A DNA stretch of 64,000 nucleotides from NCBI GenBank assembly GCA_003550325.1, contig QKWP01000668.1, forward strand, positions 134,542 to 198,541. Reading direction: 5' to 3'. Numbering within the stretch: position 1 is the stretch's first letter; every line of letters begins with the position of its first letter. Shown piece after piece: positions 44,757-55,354 of this stretch. The notes beneath the pieces are model-generated. The model was not told where the DNA came from. It searched no databases and saw nothing but the letters and a program-made list of their open reading frames with translations. This DNA is from Gigaspora rosea (taxonomy: Eukaryota; Glomeromycota; Glomeromycetes; Diversisporales; Gigasporaceae). Both the position numbers and the translations under genes were made by a program.

Positions 44757-45320
44757 ATGAATTTTCAAATTGAACAAAAAATCTGCTATATTAATACAAA
44801 CATTGGAATATCAGCACCCATATACAAAACTTTAGTTAATCAAAACATAACATATATTCAAATGACATCTACTAATAAAAATATCGATCAGATATCCAAA
44901 GAGGCCAAATTCTTAGCTGAAGACCAATCAATGCCTAAATAGCAAGATATTGCTAAAGCTATCAAAGAGATAGTTATAGTAGCAGATTATTGCGGAAAAC
45001 CTAGAGATGGAAAATTAATGCAAGGCTATAAAAAGCAATACAGGAGTTTATTTAATGACGAAGAGCCAGATGAATATATAGTGAAATATGCAAAAATCAG
45101 ATTTCCAAATAAGAAAAAATATATGGAAATGAAGGAGCAATACAAACAATGGTATAGATTCGAATCTAGACTATTAAAAGCCATTGAAGATCTTAATTGT
45201 TTATATTACAAATTAGCAAAACCACATTTCAAAGATTTAACTAAAATTCGAAGTGAAATTGGTAACTTCCTTGATAATAATGAAATTGATAATATAGATA
45301 AATTTCTATCAGAAAATTAA
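44757..45320 (+). pseudogene. Maverick protein sharing N-terminus with the right-end gene
   Basis: 188 codons with one in-frame TAG at 44940-44942. The first 24 residues (MNFQIEQKICYINTNIGISA) lie in the TIR and are nearly identical to those of the gene at 60973-60299; after that the two differ. The rest is charged and mostly helical (KKYMEMKEQYKQWYRFESRL, IDNIDKFLSEN at the end). No domain recognised. The TAG is followed by a Gln codon and could itself be a former CAG. Confidence 0.6.
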
Positions 45321-45357
45321 TAACAAATACTAGCTTGAAATATTCCACGAGTATTTT

Positions 45358-46442
45358 TCAACTCGTGAGTACCCATTGGGGTGGTAGTTGTGATTCTATA
45401 ATAACTTGGAGTTCCTCTCTAACAAAAGACCGCTTTGGTCTATTGCCCTCCTTATCTTCAAGCCAATATAAGATAGGTTGATTTTTTTGTACCAAAGCTT
45501 TACAAATATAATAAACTTGAGGAGACCAATTAATATAAGTAGCTCGCATATGTCAACCTTCTAACTCACAAGGTTCAAGTAAATATCTTACAGGAGTATT
45601 ATAAGATAGCTTGGATTCATCAAAGCCCATGGGTCCATTGCGTATTTTAGAAGATGTTGAAATAACCTGTTTCATTTTTATTGCTTTAGCAGGGGCCATG
45701 TCAATTAATCTAGTTACCAAATTATTAAGATTATCAATAATTATATAAAGATTTCTAACCCAAGCTCTCGATCTTTTAGATATAGGCAATAATAAATCAG
45801 AAGCATCTTGGAATCGAAACAATTTTTCTGCCAAAGTACGATTAAATCTTTCAACAATAGTCTGGGATCTATGAGACGTGCCAACCTTAATTTTAACATT
45901 ATATTTATCCATTAATTCTTTACAATCAGATTTAAATTCTGAACCAGGATCGACCATTAATAATTTAGGCCAAATAAGAGGACAATTAGAATTACTATAA
46001 ACTTTCTTAAAAGCCTTAGCTACACCATTCGATGTCTTATCTGTTAAAGGAACTGCCCACTTAAATCGTGAAGCCACATCAACTATACATAAGCAATATT
46101 TATAAGTTATATTATTAATTGTATCATAAGGCATATAAAGAATATCCGCTTGATGGCATTCATTAGGAATCTGTATGCTATTAAATGAGGCTCTAGGAAT
46201 AAACTTTGGGCGTGGTTTATGAATTTGATATAAAGCCTGTTTTTCAAGCCAATCACATATTTCATCGATAGAAAAATTATATACAGATTTTATTGCAGAG
46301 CAATGACTCTTCGAGCCTAGAGAAGCTTCATGCAATTTTTTCGCAGTTCTTTAATAGCTATTAGGTTGATAATAAATCTTACGCAAAGCAATAATTCACG
46401 AGCTTTTTCAGAATCTACATGAATAATAGGAATAAATAACAT
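45358..46442 (-). pseudogene. INT: Retroviral-like integrase (Maverick INT)
   Basis: DDE-type integrase that would join element ends to host DNA. Read from 46442: an N-terminal part (MLFIPIIHVDSEKARELLL) with a frameshift near 46325, a zinc-binding-type N-terminal region only partly kept, then the rve core: ADILYMPYD (first Asp), CIVDVASRFKWAVPLTDKT, DPGSEFKSDCKELM (second Asp) and SHRSQTIVERFNRTLAEKLF (Glu of the triad in VERFN). An in-frame TGA at 45553-45555 cuts off a C-terminal SH3/chromo-like tail (ILYWLEDKEGNRPKRSFVRE ... EL) that continues in the same frame to 45358. A double-hairpin element (46292-46317) is translated near the N-terminus as SKSHCSAI. Confidence 0.85.
46292..46317 (-). 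repeat. Double-hairpin element (DHE) 1, inside INT
   Basis: Minus strand GGCTC-GAA-GAGTC then ATTGC-TCT-GCAAT: two adjacent 5-bp stems with 3-base loops. In frame it encodes SKSHCSAI. Confidence 0.75.
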
Positions 46443-48959
46443 CTTTTCTTATTATAGTTTAAAAAATATAGCATTGCTAGAAAATATATCATCTAGTAGA
46501 ATTAATCAATTTAAAAGTGATTTATTAACAATACAAGATCAAGTCTGCAAATTACAGCAGGATCTAGTTTTAAAAGAAGATTATATTAAATATCTCGAAA
46601 AAGAAATCTTAATTCGAGATAAGGATCTAGATCCATTGAAATTAGAAATATCTAATATTAAAGAACAGTTAGAAAAGAAGCTTCAAAATTCTATAAACCA
46701 AGAGAATTATATAGATTATTTAGAAAAACGATTAGCAATTTTTCAGGATGAAATAGACAAGCTTAATGAAAAAATACTTGTTTTATATAAAAATTCCAAT
46801 GATACTATAGAAATGGAGCAACCACAAGGATCCTCCAGAACATTATCACTTCATGAAAATCAAGCCACGATCCAGAAACATAGAATTACACAAGAGATTG
46901 AAAACATTAGACAATATTTTCAGAGTCCAATTACAACAGCACCTACAATAAATGGCATTGAAGATTATCTTGATATAATTTCTGATGCCGGAGAAAGGTT
47001 TGAAAGATTGGTGTTACAAATATATCCACAAGCAAATGCTCGAGCAATTAATGCAGAAAATCGAGTAGCGAATTTGAAGACCCAGCTAATAACTTTGCAA
47101 ACCCAGTTAACCAATTTCCAGACCCAGTTTGCCGATTCACAAACCCAGTTAGCCACACTTCAAAATGACTATGATCTTCTTCACCAGGCTTATGAGGCCC
47201 ACAGAACACGGCATAATATATTCAAATCTCGAGAACTTGATGGGCGAATTACAATCCGCACACAAAAAAGACGAATATCAGAATTGCTTATAGAAAGCTT
47301 TGCATTAAAATTGAGAAACAGACAGACCTATCACCAATTACAAAATAAGTGGGCAAGTGGAAAAATTGGGCCCGAAATTCAGAACAATTAATTAATAATT
47401 TAAATCAACAAATTTTTGTACTTCAGAATAATCAACCTATAAATAACCAATATAGAGGAATGGCAGGATACCCACCTCCAAATTTTTATGGCTATTCCGA
47501 TAAGGATCCAGAAGAATTTATTGATTCTTTTCGCTCATATCTTGTGGCTGTAGGAATTAATATATTAGCTGGACACGCTCATAGAGTTTGAGCACATGGT
47601 CTTTTTGAAACATGTCTCAAAGGTGATGCTAAAGATTGGTATGAAAGATTTCTTCGAAGAAAAAATTGGGAATTGAGAAATTTATTAGATAATACTGGAC
47701 AAGCTACTTTAGCTCTGGCTCAAGGACGAACAGTAGCACAACTTGGAGCAAATTTAAGACATGGCGCCGTGGGCCAGGCCGGAAATATTGTTATTCCAGC
47801 TCATACAGTATTTGATGAAGACTGGTCTTTTGCTAATGGGCACTCAACAGATAGATTACCCAATGCGCCAAATGCTAATACAGACAATAGTGTAGTTGTA
47901 GTTGGAATCATGCTTGGACAAACAATATACTGGTTCAAGAGAAACTATCCTATAGTTACTGCAGAAAAACAGCGAATGCTCTTTGGGACAACAGTTCAAG
48001 GCAAAGATTCTGTAGGTCAATTTTATTCTAAGTTACGTAAACTTGCTAGACTTGCTAGTATTGATGAACAACAAATTCGATTACAATTTATTCGTGGCAT
48101 TTCTCCTGATAATTAATTAGAAATTCGACATATTGGAATTAACAGGCCTGTATCTGAATTGCTTACAGAACTCGAAGAAATTGAGAGATATAAAACAGAG
48201 CAATTATCTGGTGCATATTCTATTCCAAAATCTGCTATAGAGCATCAACAGCAATTTTATTCTAATGCGGATATTGACAAGCTTGTAGAAGAACGAATAG
48301 CTACCAGAGAAAAACAAAGTCTAGCCTCAGAGAAGAGCATCTTTGAAGCAAAGCCAAAACAAGTATATCAAGTTGACTCTAATACTGAAGCGATTAGACA
48401 ATTTATAGAGATTATGAAGCAAGCTAAAAAGACTTTAGCTAAAAAGCCTGGTCCTGGTAAAGAAAAAGCAGACAAGATTCATATAGATCGATTCTTAAAT
48501 GATCTTGTAAAAGATGATACTGATCCTAATTCTAATAGTTTTTATGATAATGATGATCCTATTGAAGATATTCGTAAACAATTAGAAGATCTTCATATCA
48601 ATCAGACTAAAATGGAAAAAGCTATAAAAAAGAATTCTAGCAAGCCTAAATCTTCTCGTCGCAAGACTAAATCAAAATCAAAATCTAAGACCCAAAAAAA
48701 GAAATCATCAAGTCGATCAAAACGTGTCATTGCCCATATAATTTCAGATGAATCATCTTCAGACTCTAGTGATAGTGAAAATGAACTTGAAACCAATACC
48801 TTGGCATGTTCATAGAATGATTCAGAATCTAGTTCCTCTGAGACCAGTGAATCTAGTAATTCAGAAAGCGATTCAGAAGAATATGAAGTCAATGCTACAA
48901 AAAAAAAATAACTTATTCTGATACCAAAAGATCAAAGAAGCACAAATGTGCCAAGCCAA

Positions 48960-48985
48960 GATCTGAAAGATCATTGCTTCGCAAT
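48960..48985 (+). repeat. Double-hairpin element 2, inside gag/protease gene
   Basis: GATCT-GAA-AGATC then ATTGC-TTC-GCAAT. The first stem differs from the other copies on both sides (GATCT/AGATC instead of GACCC/GGGTC), so pairing is kept. Encodes RSERSLLRN in frame. Confidence 0.85.
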
Positions 48986-49967
48986 AAAACTTCTAGCAAA
49001 AAATCTAGTGCCTCTTCTAATAAAAAGAGCAGTAAAGATACTAGGTTACTTAAAATTCCTACAAATAATATTGCCCTAAATGCATTTTTCGCTATTTTAC
49101 GATAAATGATTGATTCATTTACTCGTACACAACCTAAAGAAGTATCTACTAATGGATATAATATGATTAATGCCGAATTCATTGCACTAAAAGATCCTGT
49201 TCTAAATCATTTTACTTCAAATTTCTCAAACAAGGAATAAGAAAAGTTATGGAATGAGATTACTATGGTATTCTCTTACATCTTGCAACCAATATCAGAT
49301 CTAATTCGAATAGCTTCCCAGCAAACAGCCCCAGAGGGATCGCAATCAGAGACAGAAATTTCATGGCCCAACCCTATAGAAATTAATTTTATTCGTAAAA
49401 TTATTCCTAATGATGTCGCTACTATATGTTGCAAGATTAGCTCACCATTAGGAAAAATCGTACAAGTGTCTTCTGCTATGATAGATAGTGGAGCAAATTG
49501 CTCACTTATCTCAAAAGGTCTTATAAAACTATTGGGAGCAGAAATTGATAAAAATAAAAAACCATCTGCTAAATGGCGTAATAATTCTATAGAGTCTTCA
49601 GGCATATCTTATAATATTTCGGTTACTGTTGGCCAGGGAGAAAATAGTTGTACAATCTCTGAAGACTTCCCAGTCATAGATGATGATAAACCTTGGATAT
49701 TATTGGGTACACCTTGGCTTGATCGAGCTAGATGGGAGCCCATTGTCAAGCGTGAATTTAAGTTAATGCATAAAAATAAAGTAATTACTATACCTCTTTC
49801 AGTACATAAGTCCAAGAGAGAAATACTTAAACCAGAAATCAACCTGACTTTTCACAAGTATGATGAGTCTTTGACTCGAAGCTCTGCTTCCTCGGTCCAA
49901 GTATCTACGGATTCTTCTAAACCTGAAGAGTCGTGGCATAAAGAAGCATCTGATAGCTTGCTTCACA

Positions 49968-49994
49968 GGCCCGAAGGGGCGACCCTAAAGGGTC
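49968..49994 (+). repeat. Double-hairpin element 3, variant
   Basis: GGCCC-GAA-GGGGC then GACCC-TAAA-GGGTC. Second hairpin replaced by another GACCC/GGGTC stem. Lies in the gag/protease frame (HRPEGATLKGH). Confidence 0.6.
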
Positions 49995-50160
49995 ATAATC
50001 TATCTAGTGAAAATGATTTAAAAAAAATGCGTAAATTGTGAAAGTATGACCATTCATGTAAAGGAACTTGAAAAGGCACTATTTACTAGTGTTCAAACCA
50101 ATTCAGAATTTATCGAATATTATAATGATTTATGTAATAAGTATAAAGAAGAAATCAATT

Positions 50161-50578
50161 CTATACTTTTAGATTAGAAGTTGATACTTTAGAAATATCA
50201 GCACGTGCATCCGCTTTAACTTTTTAATCTCTTTTTGTGTTCTCTTATAGAATTCCAAAGGATCTTTGGTTTTTTGTAAGGCTTTAGGTGGTATAATTTC
50301 TTTTTTTGCTTCTGATATTTTGTCTACCTTTCAGTTGAATCTTTACTAACAGAGTGTTGATCAGAAATACGCACAAACTTGAACATGGATTTTCTCTTTT
50401 TTGTCTCTTCCACAACTATAGGCATTGAAATATCACTTTCTGAATCAGCTAAATATGGATTCCAAACATTTGTGCAAACCTCTTTCCCTTTCCATATTTG
50501 ATAGAAACGGGTATTGGACATAGGATATTTATCTCTAAGCATCTCTAAAGATTTGGATTTTGCATCTTCATATTGCAT
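50161..50578 (-). pseudogene. Small unknown Maverick gene, frameshifted
   Basis: Starts MQYEDAKSKSLEMLRDKYPM. A 84-codon frame runs to about 50324, then continues after single-base shifts as VDKISEAKKEIIPPKALQKT, PLEFYKRTQKEIKK, and ADARADISKVSTSNLKV with a TAG ending at 50161. The last 17 bp overlap, tail to tail, the end of the gag/protease gene. No domain recognised. Confidence 0.5.
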
Positions 50579-50624
50579 AATATATTTATAGTCATCTGGT
50601 GATAGTTTGAGTGCATCAGATCAC

Positions 50625-50815
50625 ATAGTCTTGTTAATAGTATCAGTAATATTGATAAAAAAAAATACTGATAATAATATTATTGTTAATATCGGTAATA
50701 TTGATAATATCCATAATGCTATTATTGATAAAACCAATAATATTGATAATATTGATAATATTTGTAATATGTTATTATTGATAATATCCGTAATAGGTTA
50801 TTTTTATTAAATATA
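50625..50815. repeat. AT-rich minisatellite (GATAATATT)n
   Basis: Irregular repeats of ATTGATAATATT / ATCCGTAATA between the divergent genes at 50578 (-) and 50834 (+). An open frame here is only repeat sequence (NIDNIDN). Confidence 0.75.
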
Positions 50816-50833
50816 ACTAAGCCGAAAAAATAC

Positions 50834-52069
50834 ATGGCTAATATATATACATTGCGAGATATTAACTCAAAAGGACATTATCTTGGAAGTACTAGGAAGG
50901 TGGAACTTGAAGAAGCTTTACGTAATAGTTGTAAGTCCGATTCTGAACTTATTGATTTTAAAAACTATTAGAAGGTGTATAAAAAGTATATTAAAAATAT
51001 CAAACAAGATAAGGTGCATTTGCAACGGGATCTAAATATCTAATCAAGATAAAGAGAAACTTTCCAAGCATATCTACCAACTTATAGATGAGGTTAAGCG
51101 ATTGCACTCAGAGTTAGATACTCTAACATCCCAGATTACTCACAAGGATATTTCTCTTAATGAATATAAAGACAAGATTCATACAAAACTAAAAGAGATG
51201 AAGGCTCTCCAGTCTAAGATAAAAGCATCGGAGACGAGACTATATTCAACCCAGAAGGACTCATCTATGAAAGAATCTGAGATTGATTATCTTAGGGTCG
51301 AATTATCTGCCTTGAGTTCTAATCTAGCTTCGAAAAATAGTAAATTAGAGCGCTTGAAAAATATGTTAACTTTAAAAAATGGCGAATTAGAACTAATAAA
51401 AAATGATTTGGCTGAAAAAATTCAGAGATACGCTCCTTAGAAACTAGACTCAAAGAGCTATTGCCCTGCAATAGATTATTATCAGAACAAGTCAAAATCA
51501 GAGGTAAGACAGATGAAAAAAATGATGATAATATATCAGTTATACAGTCTCCGCCAAAAAATCTGTACTCTTTATCTCTTGCAAAATATTTTGTATGTAA
51601 GCCTAGACCCGAAGGGTCATTACTTCGCAATAAGACAGAGAATAGTCAAGTAGATAGAGATATCCAAGAATCTTTGACTCAACAAACCTTAACCAGTTTA
51701 AATAGGCAGACACGAAGTAGCATTTCTCCCAAAATAAACCCAGAGTCATAGTCATATATTATATCTGAGATAAAGAATAATAATATACCAATAAAAGAGA
51801 TTGAAGCATTACCTGTTGTGACATTAGGTGCTGGTGAAGCTTTGGTTAATTATAAGTATCAGATTCCCTCTATTGTTAAGCTTGTTGTTCTTGTTATAAT
51901 AACGATACTAATTATTTGGTATATATACAGAAATATTTTTCATCCAACCAAAAAAAAAGAAAATTTTTATCCAGTATATAGAAAACAAAGTTATGGATTC
52001 CCAATCTGTCATGCAAAAAAACTCAAAGACAGGATTACCTCCAATAAAACTTTTTCTTTTGGATATTGA
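50834..52069 (+). pseudogene. Coiled-coil protein with C-terminal membrane anchor
   Basis: About 410 codons, read with lesions: TAG at 50969, a one-base shift near 51035, a shift near 51420, TAG at 51749. N-terminus MANIYTLRDINSKGHYLGST, then a long heptad coiled coil (LDTLTSQITHKDISLNEYKD ... ELSALSSNLASKNSKLERLK), a double-hairpin-encoded RPEGSLLRN, a Ser/Thr-rich linker, and one hydrophobic helix (IVKLVVLVIITILIIWYIYR) followed by a basic tail. Architecture resembles a fibre or tether protein with a tail anchor. Not a known Maverick core gene; function unknown. Its 3' end overlaps the start of the ATPase gene by 77 bp. Confidence 0.6.
51606..51631 (+). repeat. Double-hairpin element 4
   Basis: GACCC-GAA-GGGTC then ATTAC-TTC-GCAAT, encoding RPEGSLLRN in the coiled-coil gene. 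Confidence 0.85.
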
Positions 52070-52319
52070 TGAGGCTACAAAGCATGCTTAATCACGCTGT
52101 ATTGGACATCCAGCAATGTCATGGCCATTCTCTAAGCTAGTTACAGGAAAAAGTGGCACAGGTAAGACTAATATACTCGGAAATCTTGTTCTTGGTAACA
52201 AAGCTAAATATATATATAAAAAGAAAAAGTGTAGATCTAGATATATACGGTGTGATAATTTGATAGTTTGTGGATACCATCCAACCATTTTGATAACAGT
52301 TACCGACTTTATATATTAA
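51993..52319 (+). pseudogene. ATP: Packaging-type ATPase, N-terminal fragment
   Basis: Starts MDSQSVMQKNSKTGLPPIKL, passes an in-frame TAA at 52089-52091, and has a clear Walker A motif, VTGKSGTGKTNILGNL (about 52143-52190), in the context PFSKLVTGKSGTGKT. This is the FtsK/HerA-type A32-like ATPase of Mavericks, which would pump DNA into capsids. Similarity stops near 52290 (IVCGYHP); Walker B and the rest are missing, so over half of the usual gene is deleted. Overlaps the preceding gene in another frame. Confidence 0.7.
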
Positions 52320-52354
52320 TAAGTTATATAAATAATAAATCAAATAAATAGATT

Positions 52355-52380
52355 ATTGCGAAGCAATGACCCTTCGGGCC
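52355..52380 (-). repeat. Double-hairpin element 5
   Basis: On the minus strand GGCCC-GAA-GGGTC then ATTGC-TTC-GCAAT. Lies 22 bp beyond the stop codon of the gene at 52402, in its sense direction. Confidence 0.8.
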
Positions 52381-52401
52381 TAAATCAAATAAATATATGT
52401 A

Positions 52402-53079
52402 TTATTTATTGTTAACTATTGCGAAGCAATGACCCTTCGGGTCTTGACGCATCTCTTCTCGAATTATCCATAATAATTTGTAATGTTGAGCGAGTTCTGA
52501 AGCACAAAGACCATCAGGACGATAATAATATTCAATGAATTTACATTGTATTATTATACATGCTTGAATTTTCTTACCAATTTCTCTGGCACGTTTGGTC
52601 TTTTTGATAGCATTCTGCATCCGTAATTCATATCTGTGTAATGTATACTCATTATCATAATTATACTCTGAAATAGATTTTTTCTTGACTTTTAGTAAGT
52701 ACTCATTATAAGTTACACCACAGCATTTATTACTGGTACATGAAAATTTCCAATGTCTCTCCATTCCTATATGGTTATAATTTCCTATATTCTTTTTTCT
52801 TTGTCCAGTATATACTAACTGATCACAAGAGAAACATATTGCTATTCCGATTTCAGGAGCATATAAACCACTATTTGGCAATTGTATTAATCTTCTAGCT
52901 TCAAGATATTTTTTACTTACATTAGGTAATAGATTATTCTCTCTGAAATATGTAAGACGTTACCAAATTCGTTTCATCCACTTACTAGGAGTTTCATTAT
53001 TACGAATTTGGGGCATATTACAATATTCAATCCATTTAGCATCAGTACAATCAGTTCCACAAGTGTTTATGCTAACCAT
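52402..53079 (-). pseudogene. Cys-rich Maverick protein, one nonsense codon
   Basis: 225 codons from ATG at 53079, with one in-frame TAA at 52960-52962. Cysteines in pairs (TCGTDCTDAKWIEYC near the start; CFSCDQ; CTSNKCC) suggest zinc binding. A basic helix (NAIKKTKRAREIGKKIQAC) and a region YRPDGLCASELAQHYKLLWI follow. The last residues (DPKGHCFAI + VNNK) are encoded by a double-hairpin element. No known domain identified. Confidence 0.6.
52418..52443 (-). repeat. Double-hairpin element 6, forms a C-terminus
   Basis: Minus strand GACCC-GAA-GGGTC then ATTGC-TTC-GCAAT, perfect in both stems. Read in a different frame from copies 2 and 4, giving DPKGHCFAI at the end of the Cys-rich protein. 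Confidence 0.9.
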
Positions 53080-53529
53080 TTTATGACTTATTATAGTGCG
53101 TTTTAGAAATTATACAATTTATATCCTATTGAATTTAATAACTTTATACATTATGAATATGCGATTCAATTTTAGTGTGTTAATTTATTTTAGAAAAATC
53201 GAATGTATTCTAAATATTATATAAACATTTTTTATAACAGAAGAACGTATATTAATAAATTTTTAATGTAATTCTAACCACTTACCTCCCCCTTTCGATT
53301 TCTATTCCATATGAAATTTTTATTTTGCATCACCAGGTCCGAGATGTGATAAAAATCATACTTCTTTAGGATGCTATACCGTGATTATCTGTCGATTAAT
53401 TTGGTTGTATCAGCTAATGATACTAATCACTGTTGAGTTGTGGTTGAGTTGCAGTATTTTTTTTCTATATAATTCTATGAAAAACAGGTGTATCGTGGTT
53501 GAGTCACGGTTGAGTCGCGTTAGAATCTT

Positions 53530-54429
53530 AGTGATGTGGACCAACGATCAATTGCACTTATTAATTGCTGAAAGAAAAATAGAAATGCCGAGTATCACGA
53601 TATTCTGGAAGTAGTAGGGTGAGTTTTTGGAATAATATTGCGAATATAATTAATGAGAGATTTAGTACCAACTATACGGGATATCAATGCAAGGGTAAAT
53701 TTCAAAATCTTGTAAGGGATCACACTGTAAGTATTTTTACTGAAGGCACTTATTGATAGATTGAACTATAATTATGTTATAACCTAACGATTTTCTTGAT
53801 CCTCTTTAGTTAATGTGTCAATATATGGCAGGAAATCGTGCAGGGCGTAGAACCAGAACGGAGTACGATACTTTGAGGAATTACGTTTACATTTTTGGGA
53901 GAGACTGGGTAAGGTTCTTGAACATTCGTCTGCCTTTGCTGTAGGTGTCTTCGAAATAGAAACAAATTATTAATTTGTTAATTATGTATAAAAAAAATCT
54001 AGAAACACAGTTTGATCAAATACATAACGTAAACGCATCATCGAGAAGAAGTGAAGAAAGACGGCGAAACCACACTCCACCACCAACCTACGAAGAAGTT
54101 TCATCAATGATAAACATGAATCATCGTGAATCTTCCACTAGTCAAAGGGATCGATCTGCATCCACGACCCGAAGAAATCCCATCAGAAGAGACGAAACTA
54201 CTAATCGAGATAATGTAAGTAATGTAAATGATGCGGATGGGAATTCAGGCCATAACACTAATGATATAGGTAGAAATTTAGATAATGCGACATACTTATC
54301 TTTACCTAATTTGGCAAATACTACCTCAACCCTAATATATCCTTATCACGAAACGACAGTGATATTAGTATGCCTGATATAGGAGGTAGTCAACCTTCCT
54401 GTATGGAAAATATAAATGAAGAGGATTAG
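53530..54429 (+). pseudogene. Myb/SANT-like DNA-binding protein gene with introns
   Basis: A tri-helical Myb/SANT-like domain can be read across small shifts: WTNDQLHLLIAERK, AEYHDI, then RVSFWNNIANIINERFSTNY and TGYQCKGKFQNLVRDH. Two introns fit: 53727-53819 (GTAAGT...TTTAG) and 53909-54002 (GTAAGG...CTAG), each about 93 nt. The downstream exon encodes QFDQIHNVNASSRRSEERRR and a PPPTYEEV motif (54073-54099), a PPxY-type WW-domain ligand, then an Asn/Asp-rich tail. After a shift near 54340 it ends ENINEED at 54429. Such proteins are numerous in arbuscular mycorrhizal fungal genomes (from general knowledge). No other Maverick gene here needs introns, so it may be a captured host gene. The 5' end is unclear. 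Confidence 0.55.
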
Positions 54430-54719
54430 CCTCATATTTGTTTTTAGGGGTCTCTAAGCTATAAATATTTGTACATCCTATGATAGTTGTATAATGACAA
54501 TAAATAATTCAAATTTTGATGTTCTATTAGTAATTCAGTCATGTATAAAACATGCAATTTATACGTAGTGATTTCCCAGATTCACTATAAAAATAAACAA
54601 ATAGGTGCTTATTTTAGATTCAAAGCATCCTCATACCATGAGACATTTAAAAAAAATAAATTCATATGAATTATAGCACGTACGTACGTACTTCAGTATT
54701 TATTTTTTAAGATACTGTA
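54430..54719. other. No feature seen
   Basis: A/T-rich spacer with a short ACGTACGTACGT tract at about 54680. Confidence 0.5.
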
Positions 54720-54938
54720 TCACATAAAAAATAAAGTTTGTGATACAAGTAACTTGAATGGTTTGTATCTCATTTCTGCAGAATTAATTCTCACGGTTGA
54801 TTTATAACGAATATTACCGTTACGAATATGAAAGCCCTTTCTTATTATATACGATACTGCGATAAGAAAAAGCACAAATGGGATTAGAAGGGCTATACTA
54901 AGAAAGAGTACAATGTTCTTTATTAGTGGTATTATCAA
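54720..54938 (-). CDS. Small membrane protein of the Maverick (hypothetical)
   Basis: 72 residues, uninterrupted. Residues 4-33 form one or two hydrophobic helices (LIKNIVLFLSIALLIPFVLF), followed by a basic tail (RKGFHIRNGNIRYKSTVRIN). ATG at 54938. Likely a single-pass membrane protein if expressed. No family recognised. Confidence 0.4.
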   Translation of the reverse strand: MIIPLIKNIVLFLSIALLIPFVLFLIAVSYIIRKGFHIRNGNIRYKSTVRINSAEMRYKPFKLLVSQTLFFM

Positions 54939-55354
54939 AATTCATATGCTATAGAACCTTGGAATTCCTAGATCTCCAAGATCGTTGACTTTTTCACTTG
55001 GTAGTAGCAATCATCGAATCTAAGGGGTATATGTTCCTAAAAGAATCTAAATATATTTAGTATTTGGGCTTTACAACAGAAATAGAGTTGCTTTGTTAAG
55101 TGAGATCTGGCAGTATTAGAGTAACACAATTACTAATCATGTAACTAGCAAGTTTTTTTAGATCTAGCAAATGGATGGTATAAAAATAAGCAAATTTTTC
55201 TGCTTCTTGTAGGTGGGTTATAATAATATTTTTTTGCTCATATATAATTTTTTTATTCGACCATAATTTATTTTTAAAGTAATATCATTTTGTCTAATGG
55301 TGTTTATAAAAATGAATTTGACTTACTAAATTTTTTTGTATTTAGGAACATAAA
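54939..55354. other. No feature seen
   Basis: A/T-rich spacer. A TTTTTTTGTATTTAG tract just before 55350 could be an intron acceptor or part of the 5' leader of the next gene. Confidence 0.4.

Larger units (their letters stand above)
44178..44830. repeat. Left terminal inverted repeat of the Maverick
   Basis: Nearly colinear with the reverse complement of 60895-61548. From 44281 to 44830 only short indels and point differences are seen. The outer 100 bp is more diverged. Contains a complete small Cys-rich gene and the start of the inward gene. Confidence 0.92.
46474..50177 (+). pseudogene. Gag/retropepsin-like polyprotein gene of the Maverick
   Basis: Long gene in one direction with several lesions. 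Residues 1-300: coiled coil with heptads (IQDQVCKLQQDLVLKEDYIK; repeated TQLTxFQTQ units near 47080-47150). After a shift near 47345: a retrotransposon gag-like domain (YPPPNFYGYSDKDPEEFIDS ... FETCLKGDAKDWYERF ... QFYSKLRKLARL). Then a Lys/Ser-rich region and, near 49470-49730, a clan AA aspartic protease (SSAMIDSGANCSLIS with the catalytic Asp, and WILLGTPWLD). The tail from about 50025 continues in another frame (CVNCE, then helical) to 50177. Nonsense codons: 47589 TGA, 48114 TAA, 48813 TAG, 49103 TAA, 49238 TAA. Shifts: ~47345, ~48909 (A-run), ~50030 (A-run). No reverse transcriptase follows and no LTRs flank it, so it appears to belong to the Maverick. Confidence 0.75.

Noticed and set aside
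46474..50177. A complete Ty3/gypsy retrotransposon nested in the Maverick
   Set aside because: No reverse transcriptase, RNase H or second integrase follows the protease, and no LTRs or target duplication are visible at either side.
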